Shown: piece by piece, positions 57,516 to 64,000 of the stretch | Numbering within the stretch: position 1 is the stretch's first letter | Layout of the letters: every line of letters begins with the position of its first letter | From: BP-133 sp040756995 | GTDB lineage: Bacteria; Actinomycetota; Acidimicrobiia; IMCC26256; BP-133 | Reading direction: 5' to 3' | Length of the DNA: 64,000 nt | Assembly: GCA_040756995.1 (NCBI GenBank) | Contig: JBFLYK010000030.1 | Coordinates: 24,610-88,609, forward strand | The notes under the pieces: generated by a model | What the model saw: only the letters and a program-made list of their open reading frames with translations | What the model was told of the DNA's origin: nothing | Databases searched by the model: none | Made by a program: the position numbers and the translations under genes

Positions 57516-60476
57516 CTACCGGTCGCCCGCCCCGCCGCTGCTGGCGCGGAGCTCGTCGGGTGTCACACGGTGGCGTCGGCGTTCCGTCAGCGATTCGTAG
57601 AGGGCGATCGTGTCGGCCCTGGGCTCCTCGAGGGGATCGATGGCCCGCACGGCTCGGCGCAGCTCCCGCCAGGCGGCGTCGACGCCGTCGGGGTCTCCGG
57701 CCAGATCGGAGGCCCGCATGAGGAGCTGGTAGAGGCCCTCTCGGCCGGGGCAGGCAAGCAGGCCCTGGCGAGCGGCCCACGCGGCCAGTTCCGCTTGGCC
57801 AGCGGTCAGCGCGAGCTCTCCGAGGCGTTCCGCGGCTTCAACGACGGCGACTTCGATGACGGAAGCGAGTTCGGCCAGGGCCCAGCCGTAGGCACCTTTG
57901 GGTGGATCGGCGAAGGGGGCGCCTCGGACGAGGGCCAGGGCGTCGCGGAGCAGGTCGATGGCTGCGGGGTCGGAGGCGTGGCGGGCTCGGCTGGTGAGAT
58001 CCCGGAAGCGGCGCCAGTCGCAGCTGACTCCCGGACGGAGGTGGTAGCAGCTGCTTTCTGCATCGGGGAGGTGGGGTAGGCCCTGCTGGTCTTCCCCGAG
58101 GGCGGTGCGGGCGCGGGAAACGGTGGAGAGGAGGGTGGCGTCGGCCACTTCGTCGTCGCCGGGCCAGAGGGCGACCCGCAAGCGGTCCCCGGGAACGGGG
58201 CGTTCGTCGTGGGTGGCGAGGTAGACGACGAGTTCGGCTGAGCGGGGACGGGGTGGCTTGCCGGGCCAGTCGACCTCGACGGGTCCGAGGACCCGGACCC
58301 ACAGCTCCGGTTCAGGCTCGGGTTCCTTGTCGGGGACGGAAGTGGGGAGGTCGACCACGAGGGCGACGTCGTCCTGCTCGGCGGCCTGGGCGAGCAGGGC
58401 GGCGAGTTCGGCGACCTGGTTGGCGGAGATGCCCGAGGTGACGTCGATGCCGACGGGCTCGAGGCGGGCTGAGCCGTCTGCTTCGATGTGCAGCCGACAG
58501 GACACCCCGGGAAGCGGCCCGGGGGCAATGAGGACGACCCCGGAGCCGGCCTGGGCGGTGGCGGCGAGGGGGCCGAGGGTTTCCGCCGTGGCCGCTCCGG
58601 GAGCGACGACGATGGCGGTGGGGGCGAGGTGCTCGGCGGCGTCGGGACGGACACGCTCGGCGAGCGGATGGCGGGCGTGAGTGTCGGGAGTGGTCGTAGG
58701 CGGGGCGGGGAATCGGCGGCTGATCTGCTCGGCGTCGGCCAGTTCGACCTGGTCGAGGACGGCGAGGGCGGGGTCTGCACCGACGAGCACGACGGGCACG
58801 TCGGCGGCCCAGGGGGCAGCGGCGAGTTCCAGAGCCGCCCCGGCCAGGAAGGCCGCCACTCGCTCGGGATCGCCTTCCACGGCAAGGGTTCCGGCGTGTT
58901 CCAGGTCGAGGAGGAGCGGGCCTTCCGGGGTTTCGCCCACGGCCAGCAAGGCGGGGAGAGCGGCAGATTGTCCCTGGGCGAGTTCCTTGAGCCGTTCGAG
59001 GTCGACGGTGGGGTCGAGGCGCCAGACACGGGCGGCGTCGGCCGACTGGTAGCCGTCAGGGGCGTCAGGATGGGGAGCGTCGAGGAGCAGTTCCACGCCT
59101 GCGGCGCCGACCCGGACAGCGATGATCCTCGGGATCGACACAGCTGGCGCGTTCTCGAGCGTTGACCACAAGGACCGTGAGACGGCGTCCACCCACATTG
59201 GCGCGTCCTCGTCGGCGATGGCTCGAACGCGGGCCTCAGCCTCTTGAAGCGGAGCGGGGGGCCGGGGAACATCTCGGCCTCGGCGCCGTAGCCGTTGCTG
59301 GTTGGCCCGTAGCTTCCCGAGGCGGAGCACCCCGACGCCGGCGACGAGGGCGACGAACGCCGTGGCCAGGATGCCGCGGTCGGGGGCGGGGGTGTCCCGA
59401 TCGGTGGCAGTGGGAGCGTTCCCGTCTCCGCGGGGCGCGGCCGGAGCGGCTGCACTCGTTGGCGGAGACGGGGCTCTTGCCTCTCCGTTGGCAGAAGGTG
59501 CGGCGGGGTCTGACGGCACCGGCGGCGCCATCGGCGAGGGAAGGTCAAATGGCGGCGGCGTTGGTATCGGCGCCGCCGAAGCGGAAGCGTCTGTCGCTTC
59601 GGCCAGCGCCGTGGCCGCTGGTGTGGACTCCGGCGGAGCGGGGGTGGGCTCGGATGATGGGGTGCGTTCGGCCGGGGAGACGGTGTCGGCGTCGGCTGGC
59701 TCGGGAGCCGAGTCCGGAGGCGGGGAGGGTGCCGCTGTTGGTGATGATGGCGGCGGCGCAGCCGCTTCTTCCACGTCGTGGGGGTCCAGTGGCAAGCGGA
59801 GCTGCCACCCGGGGCGGATGAGGTCGGGGTCGGTGAGTGCCCGCCCGTCGTGCTGTGGGCGTCCCTGGTTGAGCTGGAAGATCTCGGGCCAACGCTCCGT
59901 GGCACCGAGGTGCGTCCGGGCGATACGGGAGAGCCAGTCGTCGGGTTTGACGGTGTAGACGTGGTCAGTGGCGGGCGCGGCTGGTTCCGCCGTTGGCGTT
60001 TCCGGCGACGGAGACGGCGCCGTTGCCGTTGGGGCGGCCACGGTGGCCACGTGGACAACCGGGATGCTGGCCAGCGGGACGGCGGCAGGCGGGGCGGGCA
60101 CGCGCAGGGGAACGAGGAACACCGCAGCAGCGGTGACCAGCCGGGCGGCCAGGGCCTGGGCTGGTCCTCCCAGGGGGAGCGGGAGGCGGGGGGCGTCGGT
60201 TCGGCGAGCGAAGGCGACGAGTTCGACGATGGTGGCCGCCGCCACTTCGGCCCAGGCCACCCAGCCGACGAGGGCCAGCGCTTTGAACACGACCTCGGGG
60301 GGTAGTTCTGCCCGGCTGCCGAGAAGGCGACCAAGAGCAGCAGGGTCAGGAAGGCTGCGGGGCAGCGGCCAACCGGCCAGGGCGGCGAGCGCGACGGGCA
60401 CACCAACGAGGAGGCCGAGCAGGGCGACCAGCCCGGCCAGGGCCCGCGACAGGGTTCGCAGCCTGTCGATGGTCAT
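57516..60476 (-). CDS. membrane LysM-BTAD regulatory protein
   Basis: 986 aa. Two to three N-terminal helices, a Pro/Ala linker, and a LysM domain (~172-233: YTVKPDDWLSRIARTHLGAT ... IRPGWQLRLP) flanked by long Pro/Ala/Glu spacers. After another helix near 375-390 comes a C-terminal SARP-like DNA-binding plus BTAD region (~725-965: WVRVLGPVEVDWPGKPPRPR ... EGLYQLLMRASDLAGDPDGV). This fusion is known next to actinobacterial Tad loci. It may link cell-wall sensing to transcription, but no evidence is available here. Confidence 0.83.
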   Translation of the reverse strand: MTIDRLRTLSRALAGLVALLGLLVGVPVALAALAGWPLPRSLPDPAALGRLLGSRAELPPEVVFKALALVGWVAWAEVAAATIVELVAFARRTDAPRLPLPLGGPAQALAARLVTAAAVFLVPLRVPAPPAAVPLASIPVVHVATVAAPTATAPSPSPETPTAEPAAPATDHVYTVKPDDWLSRIARTHLGATERWPEIFQLNQGRPQHDGRALTDPDLIRPGWQLRLPLDPHDVEEAAAPPPSSPTAAPSPPPDSAPEPADADTVSPAERTPSSEPTPAPPESTPAATALAEATDASASAAPIPTPPPFDLPSPMAPPVPSDPAAPSANGEARAPSPPTSAAAPAAPRGDGNAPTATDRDTPAPDRGILATAFVALVAGVGVLRLGKLRANQQRLRRRGRDVPRPPAPLQEAEARVRAIADEDAPMWVDAVSRSLWSTLENAPAVSIPRIIAVRVGAAGVELLLDAPHPDAPDGYQSADAARVWRLDPTVDLERLKELAQGQSAALPALLAVGETPEGPLLLDLEHAGTLAVEGDPERVAAFLAGAALELAAAPWAADVPVVLVGADPALAVLDQVELADAEQISRRFPAPPTTTPDTHARHPLAERVRPDAAEHLAPTAIVVAPGAATAETLGPLAATAQAGSGVVLIAPGPLPGVSCRLHIEADGSARLEPVGIDVTSGISANQVAELAALLAQAAEQDDVALVVDLPTSVPDKEPEPEPELWVRVLGPVEVDWPGKPPRPRSAELVVYLATHDERPVPGDRLRVALWPGDDEVADATLLSTVSRARTALGEDQQGLPHLPDAESSCYHLRPGVSCDWRRFRDLTSRARHASDPAAIDLLRDALALVRGAPFADPPKGAYGWALAELASVIEVAVVEAAERLGELALTAGQAELAAWAARQGLLACPGREGLYQLLMRASDLAGDPDGVDAAWRELRRAVRAIDPLEEPRADTIALYESLTERRRHRVTPDELRASSGGAGDR

Positions 60477-60922
60477 CGGCTTCCCTCCTCTGCGGAGACG
60501 CCGTGGAGCGCCCGGGCGAGGCCACGGCCTTCGACGCGCATCTCTCTGAGACCAACCAGGCCGAGGAAGGTCGTCGACACCGGGAACTCGACGCGGACCT
60601 CGACGCGATCCCCCGTCACCAACACGTCACCGGGGTGACCGGCCTGGGCCAGGAAGGCACGGGCGGCGGTCTGGGCTGCGGCGGGGTCGACGATGAACAT
60701 GCCCGCGCTCCGCAGCTGTGAGGTGGCGAGAGCGGCGGCACCGGCCCGGGCCGCGCCGCGGGCTTCGGTGACGGCCCGGTGGCGGGCGGCGAGGGCAGCG
60801 CCTCCGTCCACGGCGAGCCCGGCGAGGGCGAGAAGCCCAACCATGGCCGGGGCGAGGAACGCGCTAATCGCTCCCCGTTGCGAGCGGCATCGAGAGCTGG
60901 GAGACGGAGGCATCGGATTCAC
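60473..60922 (-). CDS. TadG/Rv3654c-like pseudopilin-like protein
   Basis: 149 aa. QRGAISAFLAPAMVGLLALA then GLAVDGGAALAARHRAVTEA is the prepilin-like start of TadE/TadG proteins. The remainder is extracytoplasmic (VEVRVEFPVSTTFLGLVGL). Overlaps the LysM-BTAD start and the preceding TadE gene. Confidence 0.78.
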   Translation of the reverse strand: MNPMPPSPSSRCRSQRGAISAFLAPAMVGLLALAGLAVDGGAALAARHRAVTEARGAARAGAAALATSQLRSAGMFIVDPAAAQTAARAFLAQAGHPGDVLVTGDRVEVRVEFPVSTTFLGLVGLREMRVEGRGLARALHGVSAEEGSR

Positions 60923-61332
60923 CGGACTGCCAGCGGGTCGATGGGGGCGACCGCCCGGGCCTCGATGGTTCGCTCACCGGGCAGACCGGGGATGCCGAGG
61001 TCGGCCAGGCCGACGGCGCACGACACGGTGACGGCGACTGTTCCTCCCGGGGCGAAACGGGTGACATCGACGTCGACCTTGGGTGCGGGACAGTTGAGCT
61101 GTCGGTCCGTCAGCGCGGCGCGGGCGGCGTCGGTGGCGGCGATCTGCGCGGCCGCCGGTGAGGTAGCAATGGATCCGGCTCGGGCTGCCTCCCGGGCGGC
61201 GGTGTCGAGGTCTCCCCGTGTGGCCACCATGCGGACGCCGGCCACCACGACGACGAGCAGGACCAGCAGCGCCGGGGTGAGGAGGACCAGTTCGACGGTG
61301 GCGCCGCCCCGTTCTTCCGTCTGCCGTCTCAT
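60919..61332 (-). CDS. TadE-like pilus protein
   Basis: 137 aa. ERGGATVELVLLTPALLVLL (G-x-x-x-V/A-x-E prepilin-type cleavage region) plus one helix, and a Cys-containing C-terminal domain. ATG 61332 overlaps the upstream TadE-like stop. Confidence 0.82.
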   Translation of the reverse strand: MRRQTEERGGATVELVLLTPALLVLLVVVVAGVRMVATRGDLDTAAREAARAGSIATSPAAAQIAATDAARAALTDRQLNCPAPKVDVDVTRFAPGGTVAVTVSCAVGLADLGIPGLPGERTIEARAVAPIDPLAVR

Positions 61333-61739
61333 GGTCCCCGTTGCCCTTCTGCCACGAAGCGTTCCGTCATCCCGGACGTCGCGGCACGGACGGTGGGATG
61401 AATGCCTGGGAGCACGCCACGTACCCGGCCGGTGACCTCAACTCTGGCCCGGGTCGGGTCGCGCTGGACCTTGACCGTCACGTCGTCGAGCAGCCCATCA
61501 CCAAGCTGGGCCAGGGTGTCTCGGGCTTCGGCTTCGCCGGCGGCGACCGAACCGCCGTAAGCGCGGGCCGCGGCCGCTCCGTCCTCCGCCGCGGCCTTGG
61601 CCACCTGGTTGCCGTGGCGGACCATGGCGGCTTCGACGACGAGGAGCACGGCGAGCATGAGGACGGGGACCAGCACGACGAGCTCGACGCTGGTGAACCC
61701 CCGCTCCTCCTCCTTGTAGGGATTCCGTGAACATGGCAC
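61329..61739 (-). CDS. TadE-like pilus protein, start uncertain
   Basis: About 136 aa. The prepilin segment ERGFTSVELVVLVPVLMLAV is followed by MVRHGNQVAKAAAEDGAAAA and a soluble domain. GTG 61739 is the only reasonable start close to the prepilin motif; no good ribosome site is seen there, and the frame stays open upstream through non-family sequence. Confidence 0.75.
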   Translation of the reverse strand: MPCSRNPYKEEERGFTSVELVVLVPVLMLAVLLVVEAAMVRHGNQVAKAAAEDGAAAARAYGGSVAAGEAEARDTLAQLGDGLLDDVTVKVQRDPTRARVEVTGRVRGVLPGIHPTVRAATSGMTERFVAEGQRGP

Positions 61740-62308
61740 TTCGGCAGCCTTGTTGGCGCCGGAATCCTGGGGAAATGCCAGCTGATCCCGGCGGGTCGGC
61801 GGATGGTTCGCCGCGCTGGGGCATCGAAGTTGGCGCTCTCTTTCAAGATGGTCTGTTCGTTTCGCATGGATGGCACCGCCGCGAGCGTCATATCCATCGG
61901 ATTGGGCTTCCGGATGCGCCACATCGAAGACCCTGGCGCCACGTAGGCGCCAAATAGCCTGTCGGTGCGCCATCTTTTCTGCCTCCCTACACTCCTCTGT
62001 AGGGCGGCAGCCATCGTGTCGGTTTCGGCAGGCTTCTTGTCGGTCCAGCGCTGGGAGTTTCTTCGCCGGCCGTGCTGGTGGCAGTCGTGGAGCGGCATTC
62101 TTCATGTCGGTTTCTTTCGGCACGGAAGAGTGTGGGTGGGAGTGGAGCAGAAGGTCGCCGCAGGCGCGCCTCAAGTCGCTGCAGTTGCTGGGTGAGGGTG
62201 CCGACGACCGACAAGAACCCCGCCGGGCCGACATGCCACCGACAAGAAGGCTGCCGGACCGACATGAAATCTGCCTCCCTACATCCTCGCGGCGCGGGCC
62301 GGGCCGGG
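61740..62308. other. non-coding stretch with hairpin and iteron-like repeats
   Basis: No gene. It holds the hairpin CCCTACA-CTCCTC-TGTAGGG (61985-62004) and several copies of a TGTCGGT-containing repeat in both orientations between 62017 and 62264. Confidence 0.55.
62017..62264. repeat. TGTCGGT-type direct and inverted repeats
   Basis: One 28-bp copy on plus (62017-62044). Two 27-bp copies on minus (62207-62233 and 62238-62264) are spaced 31 bp start to start. Each is bounded by TGTCGG and TTGTCGGT with a C/G-rich centre and TTCT. A partial copy lies near 62105. Iteron-like in layout; could be oriT, replication or regulatory sites. Confidence 0.7.
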
Positions 62309-62494
62309 TCACGGCTGGATCGAGTTCGCCTTGGCGATGACCTTGTTCGCAATCACAGCGGACACGGTGCCGGCCAGGAGGACAAGGGCGGCGATCACGA
62401 TGACCCCCTCAGTGCTCAACACGCCCCGTTCGTCGGTGCGCAGCCGAGTCAGGAGGGTGGCGGCCAGACAACGTAGATAGGTAAGTTCTTCCAT
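62309..62494 (-). CDS. small Flp-pilin-like protein
   Basis: 61 aa. EELTYLRCLAATLLTRLRTD then ERGVLSTEGVIVIAALVLLA and a short tail ANKVIAKANSIQP. The G-x-x-x-x-E cleavage pattern with one helix fits a Flp/Fap pilin. AAAGGAG precedes; ATG 62503 is an alternative. Lies between the TadC and TadE genes. Confidence 0.72.
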   Translation of the reverse strand: MEELTYLRCLAATLLTRLRTDERGVLSTEGVIVIAALVLLAGTVSAVIANKVIAKANSIQP

Positions 62495-62522
62495 GGGACG
62501 CATCTCCTTTGCTGACGGTTTT

Positions 62523-63395
62523 TTAGAAGCCGCCCAACAGGCGCAGCAGGGGCGGGTAGACGACGAGAACCAAGAAGGCAACGAACTGGAGGGCAAGGGG
62601 CACCCGGGACGCTTCGGCTCGCCGGTTGCCCCGGGCCTCGGATTCGGCGACCAGCGTTCGGCGCAGCGTGCGGGACCGGGCGAGGAGCGTGGCCCGGGCC
62701 CGGGCGCCTTCGGTGCCGACCAGGCGCATGGTGGCGGCCAGGTCGGACAGTTCGGGGAGGCCGAGCTCGCCGCCGAGGCGGTGGAGGGCCCCCCAGGGGG
62801 TCTCCCCGGAGCGTTGAGCGCGGTGCAGCGCGTCGCGCAGCTCGGTGAATCCGGCGCCCTGTGCGGCGTCGGCCGCTTCGAAGAGGGCCTCTTCGGCGCC
62901 GGCGCCGGCGGAGAGCGCCACCGCTGCCAGATCCAGGAACACCGCCAGGGACTGGCGGGCCTGGCGGCGCCGCTCGGCTGCTTGGGACCGCAGGGTCACC
63001 ACCGGGACGACGGAGCCGCCGACGGCGAGGACCACCAGGAGACCGAGCCGCACCCCCAAGGGGAGGGGAACTCCGGAGAGGTCCATGGCGGTGGTGGAGA
63101 CGAGGGCGAAGACGGCGCCGAGGAGCCCCACCCCCAGGCGCTGGACGGCGAGCGCCTCGGAGCGCTGCCCGAGGAGGCGCAGGTCCCCAGCCACGTGATG
63201 AGGGGTCGGGCCGACGCGGCTGAGCAGAGCGAGGGTCGTCGAGGTCGCGTTCCGGTTGGGGGCTTCTCCCCTGGCCCTGGCGGGGCCGAGCCGGGCCAGT
63301 TCCTCGACCAGACCGGGCAGCGGGGCGCGAAAGGCGAAGGCGATGCAGCACAGCCCGAAACCGACGGCACCGCCGAGGAGCAGGACCCAGGTCAT
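62523..63395 (-). CDS. TadC-like pilus assembly membrane protein
   Basis: 290 aa, type II secretion F domain: FLDLAAVALSAGAGAEEALF and ALHRLGGELGLPELSDLAAT with four helices (MTWVLLLGGAVGFGLCCIAF at the N-terminus and a hydrophobic C-terminus). ATG 63395 overlaps the TadB-like stop. Confidence 0.85.
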   Translation of the reverse strand: MTWVLLLGGAVGFGLCCIAFAFRAPLPGLVEELARLGPARARGEAPNRNATSTTLALLSRVGPTPHHVAGDLRLLGQRSEALAVQRLGVGLLGAVFALVSTTAMDLSGVPLPLGVRLGLLVVLAVGGSVVPVVTLRSQAAERRRQARQSLAVFLDLAAVALSAGAGAEEALFEAADAAQGAGFTELRDALHRAQRSGETPWGALHRLGGELGLPELSDLAATMRLVGTEGARARATLLARSRTLRRTLVAESEARGNRRAEASRVPLALQFVAFLVLVVYPPLLRLLGGF

Positions 63396-64000
63396 CGCCG
63401 AGCCTCCGGGACGAGGAGGAGCCGGGGAGTGGCGTCTTCGGCGCCGAGGCGGCCCAGCCAGGCGAAGGAGCCGGCGAAGCAGCCCACCACCAGGGCCAGG
63501 ACGCCCTGGCCCACAAGGCCCCGGTAGGCGTCGAGAAAGCCGGGGTCCAGCACGGCGAAAAGGACCACCAAGATCGTGGTGGTGGCGGCCACGATGGCCC
63601 CGGCGGCTTCCACCCCGGCCCGGGCGGTCCGGGCCCGCTGACGGGCGGCCAGCTCCTCCCGGGCGTGGGTGGCGAGCCCGTCGAGGACGGGGACGAGACT
63701 CCCGGAGCGGCGTGTCACCAGGGTGATGGCGGCAGCGGCGTAGTCTGCAGTGGGGTCGGCCACCTCGGCGGCGAAGATGGCGAGCGCCTCGGTGATGGGG
63801 CCGGTGCGGGCCTGACGGGCGAGTTCGGCCAGCGGCCCCCGGATGGGAGCAGGGGCAGTGGCGGCGGTGGCGGCCAGCGCGTCGGGGAGGCCCACACCGG
63901 CCGAGACGAGGTCCCGCAGCGCCTCCACCCACGACGCCAGCGCCTCCGCCCGCGCCGCCCGTTCCCGGCCCGCCCGGCGGGCCGCCGACCAGGCAGGCAG
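63392..64000 (-). CDS. TadB-like pilus assembly membrane protein (5' end beyond window)
   Basis: T2SSF-domain protein, open to the right edge. VEALRDLVSAGVGLPDALAA, ITLVTRRSGSLVPVLDGLAT and two C-terminal helices (IVAATTTILVVLFAVLDPGF, GVLALVVGCFAGSFAWLG) are typical of TadB. TadA and TadZ-type genes would be expected further right. Confidence 0.85.
   Translation of the reverse strand: MPAWSAARRAGRERAARAEALASWVEALRDLVSAGVGLPDALAATAATAPAPIRGPLAELARQARTGPITEALAIFAAEVADPTADYAAAAITLVTRRSGSLVPVLDGLATHAREELAARQRARTARAGVEAAGAIVAATTTILVVLFAVLDPGFLDAYRGLVGQGVLALVVGCFAGSFAWLGRLGAEDATPRLLLVPEARR

Noticed and set aside
57806..60406. Long alternative frame on the minus strand overlapping the LysM-BTAD gene
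   Set aside because: Product is Ser/Pro/Arg low-complexity, as expected for a shifted frame; the LysM and BTAD domains are in the other frame.
1..64000. tRNA or rRNA genes
   Set aside because: No T-loop GGTTCGAATCC-type sequence in a cloverleaf context and no rRNA-like stretch was seen; a covariance-model scan would be needed to exclude a divergent tRNA.

Overview
The window is GC-rich and gene-dense, with most genes overlapping by ATGA or GTGA in operons. A WhiB regulator, an SCO6880-family conjugation protein, a LysM-BTAD protein, an MftB-like chaperone and the monooxygenase types all point to an actinomycete (Actinomycetota). The class cannot be fixed from the sequence, and no rRNA or tRNA gene was seen.

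The left part (1-28 kb) looks like a gas or hydrocarbon oxidation island. It starts with a truncated Tes/MJ0619-like radical SAM gene and a methyltransferase. A complete copper membrane monooxygenase operon (pmoC-A-B order, minus strand) follows, preceded by an unannotated 43-codon membrane protein. A GAF histidine kinase and NarL-type regulator are coupled to a soluble di-iron monooxygenase operon (alpha, beta, coupling protein, reductase). Next come a form II CO-dehydrogenase-like SLM operon, a Tat cupin, a UbiB-like kinase, a metal ABC transporter, a cupredoxin lipoprotein, an MftB-like chaperone and a thioredoxin-fold protein. In the last of these an in-frame TGA sits exactly at the redox cysteine, so it is a likely selenoprotein.

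Ten copies of a 7-2-7 palindrome (ACCTCCA-N2-TGGAGGT) lie in the intergenic regions of this island, in front of the copper monooxygenase, its small protein, the CODH-like operon, the transporter, the cupredoxin and the selenoprotein operon. The spacing is that expected for NarL/FixJ response regulators, so the regulator inside the island is the natural candidate.

The middle (23-30 kb) holds three tandem membrane-anchored heptad-repeat proteins among decayed genes: an AAA/DUF4143 ATPase, molybdopterin oxidoreductase and aldehyde dehydrogenase remnants, an IS30 remnant and a broken integrase. From about 29.8 kb to the right edge runs an integrative or conjugative element. It carries an excisionase-like regulator, a HEPN/TOTE primase-helicase conflict module, a decayed toxin-antitoxin pair, SSB, a large TrwC/TraI relaxase, a sigma-like regulator, a TcmP/three-Cys pair, WhiB, coupling protein, VirB4-like ATPase, SCO6880, TrbL- and pilin-like genes, a PIN/ImmA pair, and a Tad/Flp pilus locus with a LysM-BTAD protein. 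A second motif (CCCGCCAGTAGTAG) sits in front of four transcription units of this element. Single-base frameshifts are frequent in the accessory stretches; whether they are real decay or assembly error cannot be told here.
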